In this document: positions 47,355-55,609 of the stretch, piece by piece
Layout of the letters: the number at the start of each line of letters is the position of its first letter
Numbering within the stretch: the first letter of the stretch is position 1
Position numbers and translations under genes: made by a program
The notes under the pieces: model-generated
What the model was told of the DNA's origin: nothing
The model's database searches: none
The model's input: only the letters and a program-made list of their open reading frames with translations
Source: Aphodosoma sp045631465
GTDB lineage: Bacteria; Bacteroidota; Bacteroidia; Bacteroidales; Paludibacteraceae
Direction: 5' to 3'
Assembly (NCBI GenBank): GCA_045631465.1
Contig: JAZQUV010000044.1
Location: forward strand, 65,569 to 129,568
Length of the DNA stretch: 64,000 bases

Positions 47355-47406
47355 AAGACTTTTGGTTAATTTTTGCGATAAGCGAGAGCAACGAAGTTTA
47401 CTTTAG
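47355..47406. repeat. 52-bp direct repeat, copy 1
   Basis: AAAGACTTTTGGTTAATTTT and the following GCGATAAGCGAGAGCAACGA are repeated at 47465-47516; a degenerate relative is at 49165-49250. Confidence 0.7.
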
Positions 47407-47464
47407 TTGCCGAGCGCAGCAAAAATCACGAAGTAATTTTGGTCACAAAAGTAACGAATGACAT

Positions 47465-47516
47465 AAAGACTTTTGGTTAATTTTTGCGATAAGCGAGAGC
47501 AACGAAGTTTACTTCA
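47465..47516. repeat. 52-bp direct repeat, copy 2
   Basis: Nearly identical to 47355-47406. Confidence 0.7.
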
Positions 47517-47546
47517 GTTACCGAGTATGAGCAATTTCACGTGCAT

Positions 47547-47726
47547 TGCGTAAAAAGCGTCAAAAAAAATTGATATAAATTCGTGAACGACGATTTTTGG
47601 CGAGGTTACTTTGTCTTATATCGAGGCATAATAACTACGGGCAAGCACAAATATTTGAAGAAGCACTCCGATTGCCCGAGTTTAAAGCGGAGTAGAATTT
47701 ATATTAATTTTTTAGCTTTTTAAGCA
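47547..47726. repeat. Structured repeat element, copy 2
   Basis: Same architecture as copy 1. TGCGTAAAAAGC (47547-47558) pairs with 47715-47726, and 47568-47582 pairs with 47695-47709 at 14 of 15 positions plus one G-U, although the stem sequence is unrelated to that of copy 1. Confidence 0.6.
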
Positions 47727-47742
47727 TAGCACTAGCGTTTTG

Positions 47743-47770
47743 GTTACTTTTGCGCAATGCCAAAAGTAAC
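47743..47770. repeat. Hairpin repeat (GTTACTTTTG arms), copy 2
   Basis: Perfect 10-bp inverted repeat, 10 nt before the xseA ATG; same element and same placement as in front of mnmA. Confidence 0.75.
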
Positions 47771-47780
47771 ATAAACACAA

Positions 47781-49085
47781 ATGACCTCATTATCACTATA
47801 TCAACTAAACCAACTAATAAAGGAATCACTCCGTCAAGTGATTCCCACCACCATATGGCTCCGTGCCGAAATACACAACATAACCACAAACTACTCTGGT
47901 CATTGCTACATAGATTTAGTAGAAAAGAGCGATTTCAACGACCAAATCATAGCCAAACAACGAGCAACCATTTGGGCATCAACCTATAGATTTCTAGCCC
48001 AAAAATTCCATCAAGCAACTAACTCCTCGTTACAAGTGGGAATGAAAATTCTCGTAGAGGTTTCTGTCGAATTTCACGAACTTTATGGTCTAAGTCTCAA
48101 CGTGAAAGACATTGACCCCACCTACACACTTGGCGAACTCCAACGCCGTCGCCTCGAGATAATCCAACGTCTAAAAAATCGCGGTTTAATCGACAAAAAT
48201 CGTCAATTACCAATGCCTCGTCTAGTGCAACGCATTGCCGTAATTTCTAGTCCCACTGCCGCTGGCTATGCCGATTTCGTACATCAATTACAAAACAACC
48301 CACACGGCTTCGCCTACGACATCACTCTCTTCCCTGCCATCATGCAAGGCCCCCAAACCGAAGAATCCATCCTCTCCGCACTTGATAAAATAATTAACTT
48401 TCAACTTTCAACTTTCAACTTTCAACTTGTAGTTATCATCCGCGGTGGTGGTGCTACTTCCGACCTTCAAGCCTTCGATAGCGAACCCCTTGCCGAACGC
48501 TGCGCCAACTTCCCACTCCCAATCCTAACCGGCATCGGGCATCTCCGCGACGAAACCATTCTCGACATGGTAGCACATCACAATCTCAAAACCCCAACTG
48601 CTGTAGCAGAATATATCATATCGCGCACTCTCGATGTATCATTTTTTCTCGATGAAATGGCAGAAAAAATACAAACATCTATTCGCATACGCTTAGAAAA
48701 AGAATCAAACTACCTTTTATTATTATCCGCTCAGATACCACAAATCGTACAACGTCAATTAACCCAATCAGCCAACTACATCAACGATTTACAATATCGC
48801 ATGCAACTAAAAACAGCCGATTTCATCGCTAAAAATCGTCTTTTGCTCGACCGCAAATCCGATCAATTGAGTGCGTTAGTAAATCAGCAACTTCAGCAAC
48901 AACAGAATAACCTAAAACTAATCGAGACCAAACTCCAACTCCTCGACCCGCAGCAACTACTAAAAAAAGGTTACTCCTTCACCACCCACAATGGCAAACT
49001 CGTAACCTCCATCACCCAACTCACCCCCGGCGACACCATCACCACCACCCTCGCCAACGGCACAATCGATAGTATTGTCCAGTAG
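47781..49085 (+). CDS. xseA: Exodeoxyribonuclease VII large subunit
   Basis: A 434-residue protein with an N-terminal OB fold (LYQLNQLIKESLRQVIPTTIW; GHCYIDLVEKS) and the catalytic domain with RIAVISSPTAAGYADF, VVIIRGGGATSDLQAFDSE and GIGHLRDETILDMVAHHNLKTP (the last holding conserved His and Asp). C-terminal coiled coil from about residue 290. With XseB it degrades single-stranded DNA. A CAACTTT micro-repeat (48396-48428) is translated in frame as NFQLSTFNFQL just before the VVIIRGGG strand. Confidence 0.96.
   Translation: MTSLSLYQLNQLIKESLRQVIPTTIWLRAEIHNITTNYSGHCYIDLVEKSDFNDQIIAKQRATIWASTYRFLAQKFHQATNSSLQVGMKILVEVSVEFHELYGLSLNVKDIDPTYTLGELQRRRLEIIQRLKNRGLIDKNRQLPMPRLVQRIAVISSPTAAGYADFVHQLQNNPHGFAYDITLFPAIMQGPQTEESILSALDKIINFQLSTFNFQLVVIIRGGGATSDLQAFDSEPLAERCANFPLPILTGIGHLRDETILDMVAHHNLKTPTAVAEYIISRTLDVSFFLDEMAEKIQTSIRIRLEKESNYLLLLSAQIPQIVQRQLTQSANYINDLQYRMQLKTADFIAKNRLLLDRKSDQLSALVNQQLQQQQNNLKLIETKLQLLDPQQLLKKGYSFTTHNGKLVTSITQLTPGDTITTTLANGTIDSIVQ
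48396..48428. repeat. CAACTTT micro-repeat inside xseA
   Basis: Four to five units of CAACTTT in frame; the same unit stands before xseB at 49415-49440. Confidence 0.7.
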
Positions 49086-49445
49086 AGAGCAATACTAAAG
49101 TAACGTCAGTTTGATATAAAACGCCGCATGGCATCTGTGTTATCCGTAGAGCGATTTTTGCATAGCAAAAGAGCGAATTTTGTTATAAGCGAGGGCAAAA
49201 GTCAAATTTATTTGAGTTATGCCGAGTGTGAACAAAATCTTGATAAAAATCGAATAATAAAAGAAGAAAAATATCTGAGAAATCTGTGTTATCTGTGGGA
49301 GATAAAATAATAGTTTCCGTGTATTCCGTGTGCTATAAAATTATATCGAACTCAGAACTCATGTTAAAGTAAAGATACGGCATGCCCTATCCGTTAACCC
49401 CAAAAAATACGAAAAACTTTCAACTTTCAACTTTCAACTTGAACC
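49086..49445. other. Spacer between xseA and xseB with degenerate repeats
   Basis: No gene. It carries a degenerate copy of the GCGAGAGCAACGAAGTTTAC-type repeat (49165-49250), ATCTGTGTTATCTGTGG and TTCCGTGTATTCCGTG micro-repeats (49280-49332) and CAACTTT units at 49415-49440. Confidence 0.6.
49415..49440. repeat. CAACTTT micro-repeat before xseB
   Basis: Three to four CAACTTT units end 6 nt before the xseB start codon. Confidence 0.65.
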
Positions 49446-49628
49446 ATGTCTTACAACGAACAACTAAAACAGCTTGAGCAAATAGTCTCAGAAATCGAGA
49501 GTGGCCAACTCTCCATCGACCAATTAGCCGCCAAAGTCAAAACAGCCACCAAGCTCCTCGCCGACTGCCGCAAACAACTCACCAAAGTCGAATCCGACAT
49601 CAACAAAATCCTCAAACCCCAGGAATAA
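49446..49628 (+). CDS. xseB: Exodeoxyribonuclease VII small subunit
   Basis: A 60-residue helical protein with the family pattern YNEQLKQLEQIVSEIESGQL and SIDQLAAKVKTATKLL, normal for XseB. Several copies bind the XseA coiled coil. It is separated from xseA by 360 nt of repeats, whereas the two genes usually touch, so repeat insertion has probably split the operon. Confidence 0.93.
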   Translation: MSYNEQLKQLEQIVSEIESGQLSIDQLAAKVKTATKLLADCRKQLTKVESDINKILKPQE

Positions 49629-49635
49629 AAAAATA

Positions 49636-49676
49636 AAAAAGCGACAAAATCAATGATAGGTTTTGTCGCTTTTTTA
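49636..49676 (+). terminator. Rho-independent terminator after xseB
   Basis: AGCGACAAAATC and GATTTTGTCGCT-like arms around a short loop (49640-49670), preceded by A-rich and followed by TTTTTT. Confidence 0.85.
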
Positions 49677-49883
49677 TCTCTTATTTATAGTAATAGCTTG
49701 TTCATGCTAGAGTATGACAATATTGGGCAATTATGGAATGTAAACTATTTTATTGTAATGTACAATCAATTATATTTATTACCGAAAAGACGACACATGA
49801 TTAAACCACTCGCAATCAACACCACACAATATATATATATATATAAGGGGGGATAAAATATATATAAAAAAACTTAATAAATA

Positions 49884-49915
49884 TTTGTTTTAATCAAAAA
49901 TAATATTTAACTTTG
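49884..49915 (+). promoter_or_regulatory. Promoter of the signalling island
   Basis: TTTG (49884-49887) and TAACTTTG (49908-49915) with a 20-nt spacer. The sequence is nearly identical to that at 63537-63568. Confidence 0.7.
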
Positions 49916-49943
49916 CCAAGTTAAAAAACTAAAAATCTACACT

Positions 49944-50018
49944 ATGAATGCAAGTTCACACCTCTAGAAGAATATATCTTGTTAATAAAAATCAGTATTA
50001 AGAGATGAATGCACATTA
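49944..50018 (+). other. Short leader ORF, apparently frameshifted (copy 1)
   Basis: ATG at 49944 gives only MNASSHL before a stop at 49967. One base out of frame the DNA reads PLEEYILL, matching the LEESILL of the 31-codon leader ORF at 63596-63691. The simplest reading is a one-base deletion in this copy. Confidence 0.4.
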
Positions 50019-50090
50019 TAGTAATAAAAGAACAAATTGAGTTGTGCCATAATAAGGGATTAACTTTAATCGTAAAAATATTATATACAA

Positions 50091-50750
50091 ATGATTGTAA
50101 CTAAACCATATAAAGATATGAGTGATCAAGAAATTGTCACTTGTATTATAAAAGGAAACGAAGAGGCGATGCTTTATCTATTAAAAGATAGGTATGATGC
50201 TGATTTAAGGTTTTTTGCATGGAAATATTATGATTCATTAATATATTTTGAAGATTTAATTAACGACTTGTATATACAATTAAAAGGCAAGAATGCGGAC
50301 TGGCAACCATTGAAATCTTTTCAGTGGAAATGTAAATTTAGAACATGGTTTTGTTCGGTTGCATCACATTTATTTTTAGAAAAAAGAAAAGAATTGATAG
50401 GTTTTTGGGGTGACGAAGACTCTATTGTGTTAAATGATTGGAGCCAACCTTTGCCTGAACCTAGATTGGAACCTACAAATCAAAAGTTAGTAATACTTCT
50501 TGAGGCTATCAATCGATTAAATAATGACGATTATCGCTTTATCCTTGTCAAGGAACTTGAAGGCTACAATCATCAAGAGATTGCCGAAATGCTTGGAGCA
50601 AAAAGAAAGGCTGAGAATAAAGTTTCTTTCTATAATGGCAAGATAGTCGTTCCTGATGCTCGTTATGTAGACATGAATAAGGCACGAGCACTTAAAGAGG
50701 TTAAAGTTATTGTAGAACAGATAAAAAAAGATTGGTATGGAAATAAGTGA
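50091..50750 (+). CDS. RNA polymerase ECF-like sigma-70 family factor
   Basis: A 219-residue sigma factor. Residues ~12-95 correspond to region 2 (EIVTCIIKGNEEAMLYLLKD; YFEDLINDLYIQL; WKCKFRTWFCSVASHLFLEK) and residues ~135-175 to region 4 (LLEAINRLNNDDYRFILVKE; GYNHQEIAEMLGAKRKA as HTH). It is the first long gene of the island and overlaps the probable anti-sigma gene by 14 bp. It may drive the promoters flanking the island, but there is no direct proof. Confidence 0.85.
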   Translation: MIVTKPYKDMSDQEIVTCIIKGNEEAMLYLLKDRYDADLRFFAWKYYDSLIYFEDLINDLYIQLKGKNADWQPLKSFQWKCKFRTWFCSVASHLFLEKRKELIGFWGDEDSIVLNDWSQPLPEPRLEPTNQKLVILLEAINRLNNDDYRFILVKELEGYNHQEIAEMLGAKRKAENKVSFYNGKIVVPDARYVDMNKARALKEVKVIVEQIKKDWYGNK

Positions 50751-51105
50751 TGAATTGATTGCTTGTTATGTTGAAGGAATTGCAACTACCGAAGAGCAGA
50801 AGTTCGTTAGGAAGTATCTTTGCGAACATCCCGAAGAATATGAGCGAATTTTATGTTTGATGGATTGCGATACTATTGATTTTCTTGGGGAACAATCAAA
50901 GCATACTAGTAATTATATATTAAAAAATGAAGATTTATTCTCGGATATAGTCCGTTCTGCGGCGGCTTTTGCACAAACACAAAATAATTTATTTGTTCCA
51001 AAATCAAAAACAAAAATAAAATTATCCAAGACAAAAGAGTTATCCGAGCGATTGAATCGAATGAGTGATGAATTAGATGATATTATAGGGCAAATCCATT
51101 ACTGA
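50737..51105 (+). CDS. Probable cytoplasmic anti-sigma factor
   Basis: A 122-residue protein whose N-terminus (ISDELIACYVEGIATTEEQK, then YLCEHPEEYERIL) has the pattern seen at the start of Bacteroidota anti-sigma factors. No membrane helix or zinc motif is visible. Its C-terminus, LDDIIGQIHY, weakly resembles the C-terminal tails of the first kinase and the HEPN-like protein. The overlap of 14 bp with the sigma gene supports the pairing. Function is inferred from position and this short similarity. Confidence 0.5.
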   Translation: MEISDELIACYVEGIATTEEQKFVRKYLCEHPEEYERILCLMDCDTIDFLGEQSKHTSNYILKNEDLFSDIVRSAAAFAQTQNNLFVPKSKTKIKLSKTKELSERLNRMSDELDDIIGQIHY

Positions 51106-51148
51106 TATATCTGCTTTTTCTTTGTAGTTTTGTAATAATATTTATTTT

Positions 51149-51976
51149 ATGTACACAAATCGTTTTACAAGGGCTAATCCTGGCTTGTTTATCTATCTTG
51201 TTGATCAATCTCACGCTATGAGTGCTCCATGGTCTGATGGAAGAACATTGGCTGAACAAGCTGCATTAGTGATTAATCGTTGTATTGAAGAAACTATTAA
51301 AAAGTTTACCGATATTAATGAAGGTATTAAAAATAGTGTACATATCATTATCATAGGGTATGGCGGTATCGAAAAAAGTGAATCTGCATATATTCTTAAG
51401 CAAGGACCAATAGCAAAACTAGCAAAAGATTATTTACGAATTGAAGAAGGAAAACAAAGAATCGCTGATGGTCGTGGGGGGCTTATTGAAGTGGATATTA
51501 AGTCTCCTATTTGGCTTGAGCCTACGGCAGTGTGGGGAACACCTATGGCGTCAGCTTTTAAATTGGCATATAATATTGTTAATATTTGGGTTACACGAAA
51601 TGCATGGCCTAGTCGTCCTTCACAAGATCCAGTGCCTATTATTATTAATATCACACAAGGTATGCCAACGGATGGTGTTGAAAATGTAAAAGAGTGGGCA
51701 AATAGGATAAAAGGCATTAAGTGTCCAGATGGTAATCCTTTGATATTTAATGTACATCTTTCTTTAGGGTCAGGCGCAGAGATTGAGTTTCCGAAACAAA
51801 AACCAACCGGAGATGCCTCAGCAGAACTTATGTATGAACTCTCATCTGAACTTCCTGAGGCATTTGTAAATGATGCTAAAGCTATTGGGTTTGATGTAGA
51901 AGGAGGAGAAAAAACATTTATTTCAAATTGTAAAAACGTAGAAGGAATTCTCCATCTTTGGGAGTTTGGTTCTTAA
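51149..51976 (+). CDS. TerY-like vWA-domain protein 1 (degenerate MIDAS)
   Basis: A 275-residue single vWA domain, TerY type. It is about 65% similar by eye to the next gene product. The metal-ion-dependent adhesion site is altered: D19-x-S21-x-A23 (DQSHA) replaces DxSxS, and the loop usually TDG reads TQG at residues 169-171; the Thr in WGTPMASAF remains. It may therefore bind partners without metal, or act as a regulatory partner of the intact paralog. Probably cytoplasmic (no signal peptide). TerY proteins are part of the predicted vWA-kinase-PP2C (TerY-P) triad. Confidence 0.88.
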   Translation: MYTNRFTRANPGLFIYLVDQSHAMSAPWSDGRTLAEQAALVINRCIEETIKKFTDINEGIKNSVHIIIIGYGGIEKSESAYILKQGPIAKLAKDYLRIEEGKQRIADGRGGLIEVDIKSPIWLEPTAVWGTPMASAFKLAYNIVNIWVTRNAWPSRPSQDPVPIIINITQGMPTDGVENVKEWANRIKGIKCPDGNPLIFNVHLSLGSGAEIEFPKQKPTGDASAELMYELSSELPEAFVNDAKAIGFDVEGGEKTFISNCKNVEGILHLWEFGS

Positions 51977-52041
51977 TAGTATATAAAGTTTTTTTTACAC
52001 AAATAAATTTTTATTAATTTTTTAAACTTAAATTTTTTATT

Positions 52042-52926
52042 ATGTACAACAATCGTTTCACAAGGGCTAATCCTGGCCTATTAATTTATCTTGTGGATCA
52101 ATCTTATTCTATGAATGATCCATGGTCTGATGGAAACACATTGGCAGAACAAACTGCATTAGTAATTAATCGTTGTATCCACGAAACCATTCAAAAGTTT
52201 TCAGATATTAGCGAAGGAGTAAAAAAAAGTGCTAATGTTGTTATTATTGGATATGGTGGCATTGAAAAGAGCGACTCAGCTTATGTTATTGAGAAAGGAA
52301 CTATTAAAGAATTAGCTGATAGTCCCAAAGAAGTGAAAAACGTTAAGCGGAAAATTTCTGATGGGAATGGTGGCCTTATAGAGATTGATGTTAAGATGCC
52401 TATTTGGCTTGAGCCTACGGCAGTGTGGGGAACACCTATGGCAAGTGCTTTTGAGTCAGCGCATAAAATTATAGATGGATGGGTAATGAAACGCCAGAAT
52501 CGAGAAGTTAGTCCAGATGCAAAAGCCGGTCTACCTTCGTTAGATCCAGTTCCTATTGTTATTAATGTTACAGACGGTATGCCAACGGATGATATTGAAA
52601 GGGTAAAAGAGTGGGCAAATAAGATAAAAGCTATCTCGTGTCCAGATGGTAATCCTTTGATATTTAATGTGCATCTCTCTCCTTCGTCAGGTGCAGAAGT
52701 TGTGTTCCCAAAGCAAAGACCAACCGGTAAAGAGGCTGAACTTATGTATGAACTCTCTTCTGAACTTCCTGAGGCATTTGTAAATGAAGCTAAAGCTAAT
52801 GGGTTTGATGTAGAAGGAGGAGAAAAAACATTTATTTCAAATTGTAAAACTGTAGAGCATTTTATTGCATTCCTTAATTTTGGTACAAATGTAGGTACCT
52901 CTGGCGATAATCCAGATGTGAGATAA
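52042..52926 (+). CDS. TerY-like vWA-domain protein 2 (intact MIDAS)
   Basis: A 294-residue paralog of the preceding gene product, sharing stretches such as NRFTRANPGL, IWLEPTAVWGTPMASAF and CPDGNPLIFNVHLS. Its metal site is complete: D19-x-S21-x-S23 (DQSYS), Thr in WGTPM, and T177-D178-G179 (VTDGMPTDD). It is expected to bind a metal ion and a partner protein, perhaps a phosphorylated Ser/Thr, and to act with the downstream phosphatase and kinases. A strong hairpin follows the stop codon. Confidence 0.88.
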   Translation: MYNNRFTRANPGLLIYLVDQSYSMNDPWSDGNTLAEQTALVINRCIHETIQKFSDISEGVKKSANVVIIGYGGIEKSDSAYVIEKGTIKELADSPKEVKNVKRKISDGNGGLIEIDVKMPIWLEPTAVWGTPMASAFESAHKIIDGWVMKRQNREVSPDAKAGLPSLDPVPIVINVTDGMPTDDIERVKEWANKIKAISCPDGNPLIFNVHLSPSSGAEVVFPKQRPTGKEAELMYELSSELPEAFVNEAKANGFDVEGGEKTFISNCKTVEHFIAFLNFGTNVGTSGDNPDVR

Positions 52927-52932
52927 TTTTTT

Positions 52933-52982
52933 TAGATAACTCCTATCTTAATGCTTTTTGCTATAAAAATGGGAGTTATCTA
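52933..52982 (+). terminator. Internal terminator or attenuator after vWA2
   Basis: Perfect 11-bp arms TAGATAACTCC (52933-52943) and 52972-52982, followed by ATTTTG. It may partly separate the sigma/vWA genes from the phosphatase-kinase genes. Confidence 0.6.
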
Positions 52983-52988
52983 ATTTTG
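52957..52988 (+). promoter_or_regulatory. Internal promoter before the PP2C gene
   Basis: TTTG at 52957-52960, a 20-nt spacer, and TAATTTTG at 52981-52988 match the Bacteroidota consensus; the PP2C ATG follows at 53017. The promoter overlaps the hairpin. Confidence 0.5.
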
Positions 52989-53016
52989 TTAATTAATTCT
53001 AATTGCATTATAAGTT

Positions 53017-54558
53017 ATGTCAAATTTTATTAAGACATTTATTACGGCAAAGATTGGTTCGCCGATGAATTTGTGCGATGATCATTTCGCATACAACTTA
53101 GATAAACTGAATTTTGCTGTGTCGGATGGTGCGTCGTGTAATTTAGCATCTAGAATATATTCTCGTTTGTTGGTGGATCATTTTGCTGAACATGGCGAAG
53201 GTATGTTTTCAGATGAAATATGTAACGAAGTGTGCAGTAAATGGATCTCTGAAACGGATAAGATGATTACTTATAAAGGTAATCCATATTATTTAAGAAA
53301 TCCTTTTGTTACTAGGGCGCAGGCTGCTGCAACTTTTGCGGGAATGAAAATATATCGAAATGAAAAGAAAGAGTGGTTGTGGGATAGTTTTGTTTTAGGT
53401 GATTCCTTTTTATTTTTTATACCAGACGGGGAGTCTTGTCCTAATATTTTGTATACGACAAATAAAACTGATTTTTCTCCTGATTTTTCAACTAATATTG
53501 TTTTTAATAATAATCCTAAAGCGGCACATCCTTATAATTCGCAATTGTGGAGAAGTCAAGTTTGGGAAGCACGAAATCAGAAATTAGATAAAGGTACATT
53601 TGTTCTTATGACAGATGCTTTAGCCGAATGGTTTTTATGCCCAAAATATAAGTCCGTTGAAGATAAGTTATCGATGTTGATGGATATTGAATCAGATAAA
53701 GATTTTTTAGAATTTGTTGATAGAGAAAGTGCTGTTTGTTTAAATGATAATTATTTTCCGTTACATAGTGATGATATAACCTTAATGATTCTTCATATCG
53801 ATGATTTAGATTCTCTGTCGGAGAGAGAAAGTATTATCGAAGCCGTTAAGAGTGATTATCGCTCTGTTATTGAGCAATGTAATAGAAAAGAAGTTTTTGA
53901 AACAGAGACGAAAGAGAAGGAGGAAATAAAGCAAAAATATAAGGATGAATTAGACGAGTCTCGGCTGCAAGTTCAGCAACTTGACAAACAACTTCAAGAA
54001 AAAAACAGTAAAATTGTTGAACAAGCTCAAAAACTTGATATGCTTAATAAAGAAAAAGAACACAATCAAGAAGAAATTGGAAAATTAAGGGAATTGCATC
54101 AAGCAAATAATAGTTCAAATCAGCATAATGATTGTTTTCTTATTAGTAAGAAAGATCTGGAAATAGTGATAAGAGATCTTTATGTTAGGGAAAAGCAAGA
54201 AAGTGCTGGAGTTGTGGTTAAGGAAGTCTCTATTGTTAAGGATGAACAATCTAATATAAAAGATTGTCTTGTTACGATGCCAGATAAGCTTGTTGGACAA
54301 TTAAAAAATGTTATAGATGAAGCTACTGATGCATTCTTGCAAAAATATTTGAAACAAAGAGAAGAAGAAAAAAATAATAATGAGGGGAGTCAACTTCATT
54401 TTCAAGAAGAGATAGATGAATTTAAAAAAAAAAATGATTTGTTAATAAATGCAAGTCATAAGTTGCGAATGGCTCTATTTACTATTGCTGCGATGTCTTT
54501 TGTTTCTCTTATAGCAATTATAGTTATATTGATAATGATTGTAGATTTGTTCTGTTAA
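53017..54558 (+). CDS. PP2C-type protein phosphatase with coiled coil and C-terminal membrane anchor
   Basis: A 513-residue protein. Residues 1-260 form a PP2C-like phosphatase: D21-D22, V-S-D37-G38, G128-D129-S130, T199-D200 (TDALAEW) and S251-D252-D253 match the metal-binding aspartates of the family, so activity is plausible. Residues ~280-375 are a charged coiled coil (many Glu, Gln, Lys), and another helical stretch lies near 430-470. A single hydrophobic segment (~480-508; FTIAAMSFVSLIAIIVIL) anchors it in the membrane with the enzyme in the cytoplasm. It would reverse the action of the two kinases encoded directly downstream. Confidence 0.85.
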   Translation: MSNFIKTFITAKIGSPMNLCDDHFAYNLDKLNFAVSDGASCNLASRIYSRLLVDHFAEHGEGMFSDEICNEVCSKWISETDKMITYKGNPYYLRNPFVTRAQAAATFAGMKIYRNEKKEWLWDSFVLGDSFLFFIPDGESCPNILYTTNKTDFSPDFSTNIVFNNNPKAAHPYNSQLWRSQVWEARNQKLDKGTFVLMTDALAEWFLCPKYKSVEDKLSMLMDIESDKDFLEFVDRESAVCLNDNYFPLHSDDITLMILHIDDLDSLSERESIIEAVKSDYRSVIEQCNRKEVFETETKEKEEIKQKYKDELDESRLQVQQLDKQLQEKNSKIVEQAQKLDMLNKEKEHNQEEIGKLRELHQANNSSNQHNDCFLISKKDLEIVIRDLYVREKQESAGVVVKEVSIVKDEQSNIKDCLVTMPDKLVGQLKNVIDEATDAFLQKYLKQREEEKNNNEGSQLHFQEEIDEFKKKNDLLINASHKLRMALFTIAAMSFVSLIAIIVILIMIVDLFC

Positions 54559-54582
54559 TATTAACTTTATGTTGATTATGTT

Positions 54583-55608
54583 ATGAGTTTAACGAGTATA
54601 GAAATTAATGATTCAATAATGCATCCTCAACATTTTTTTAAAAAACCTGAACTTCAGGATGGACATGTTGAGATGCGCGATTCTATAAACCCTAAGTCTC
54701 AGTCGGGGTCGTATTGTGTTGTTTATAAGTTCCAGTTAAGTGATGGTACATATAAGGCAATTCGTGTTTGGTTTCAAGAAGCGGAAAATATTAAGTTTAT
54801 TTTGGATGATGTTGAGGTGGTTGCATCGACTTTGAAGAAGTTGAATAGCCCATATTTTGTTCAGTATGATTATTATCCAGATGGAATTCTTGTTAATGGA
54901 AAGTGGCGTCCGATGTTGGTTATGGATTGGTGCGAAGGTGATAATTTGAAAGACTATGTTTCAAAACATTATTCCGAACCATCTGTAATGTTGGATTTGG
55001 CTAAAAATTTTTTAGATATGGTTAAATTTTTTCATGAGAATAATATTTCTCATGGAGATCTTCAACATAAAAATATTATAGTTAAGCAAGATGGTAGTCT
55101 TGTCGTTATTGATTATGACTCTGTTTGTGTGCCAGATAATGTTGGTAAAAAAGAGCTAATTCATGGGACTCGAGGCTTTCAATTGTCCCGAGTAAGAGAA
55201 AAAAATGAGTTTTTGTCTCCAAAAGTAGATTATTTTTCTGAATTGGTGATATACTTATCTCTTTTGTTAATTGCTCATCATCCTGAAGTGTGGACTCCTA
55301 CTATAGTCGCAATGGATCATGTTTTATTATTTACAGATGACGATTTGGCGAATATAAATTCTCCAGACTCTATTTTTCAAAAATATAGAAATGATAGAGA
55401 GGACAATTTCTTTGAATTAGTTTTAGAACTTCAAAGTTGGGTTAATTTTGGTAAAACTATTGATGACTTTAAGCCATTGGAGGCTCTTGTGGAGGAATAT
55501 TGGTTAACTGGTTCAACGAAAAATGCACAATCTGCAAGTTCAAAATCAACAAAAGAACAAGTTAAGTTAGATGTTACTCTAGATGAAATATTAGAAGGAA
55601 TGATTTAA
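54583..55608 (+). CDS. Protein kinase-like protein 1
   Basis: A 341-residue protein kinase fold. Visible motifs are a Gly-rich loop region SGSYCVVYKF, an Arg (R61 in KAIRVW) where the beta-3 Lys is usual, catalytic loop H157-G158-D159-LQHK-N164, and D177-Y-D in place of DFG. The Arg for Lys change is shared with the next kinase. The C-terminus after ~residue 300 is a Ser/Lys-rich linker ending LDVTLDEILEGMI, a short tail that resembles the tail of the HEPN-like protein. It ends 1 nt before the next kinase gene. Target protein unknown. Confidence 0.85.
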   Translation: MSLTSIEINDSIMHPQHFFKKPELQDGHVEMRDSINPKSQSGSYCVVYKFQLSDGTYKAIRVWFQEAENIKFILDDVEVVASTLKKLNSPYFVQYDYYPDGILVNGKWRPMLVMDWCEGDNLKDYVSKHYSEPSVMLDLAKNFLDMVKFFHENNISHGDLQHKNIIVKQDGSLVVIDYDSVCVPDNVGKKELIHGTRGFQLSRVREKNEFLSPKVDYFSELVIYLSLLLIAHHPEVWTPTIVAMDHVLLFTDDDLANINSPDSIFQKYRNDREDNFFELVLELQSWVNFGKTIDDFKPLEALVEEYWLTGSTKNAQSASSKSTKEQVKLDVTLDEILEGMI

Positions 55609-55609
55609 A

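Larger units (their letters stand above)
47108..47780. other. Structured 673-nt spacer between mnmA and xseA
   Basis: No gene seen. It is built from two ~180-bp paired elements, a 52-bp direct repeat and a terminal hairpin repeat. Confidence 0.7.
49677..50090. other. AT-rich spacer leading into the signalling island
   Basis: Contains an (AT)n run at 49831-49847, a Bacteroidota promoter and a leader block homologous to 63525-63740. No other gene seen. Confidence 0.6.

Noticed and set aside
49128..49310. 60-codon frame before xseB (YAECEQNL peptide)
   Set aside because: It covers a degenerate copy of the dispersed repeat found at 47355 and 47465, so it is probably not coding.
49653..49856. 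67-codon frame after xseB
   Set aside because: It starts inside the xseB terminator and ends in an AT dinucleotide run; no domain.
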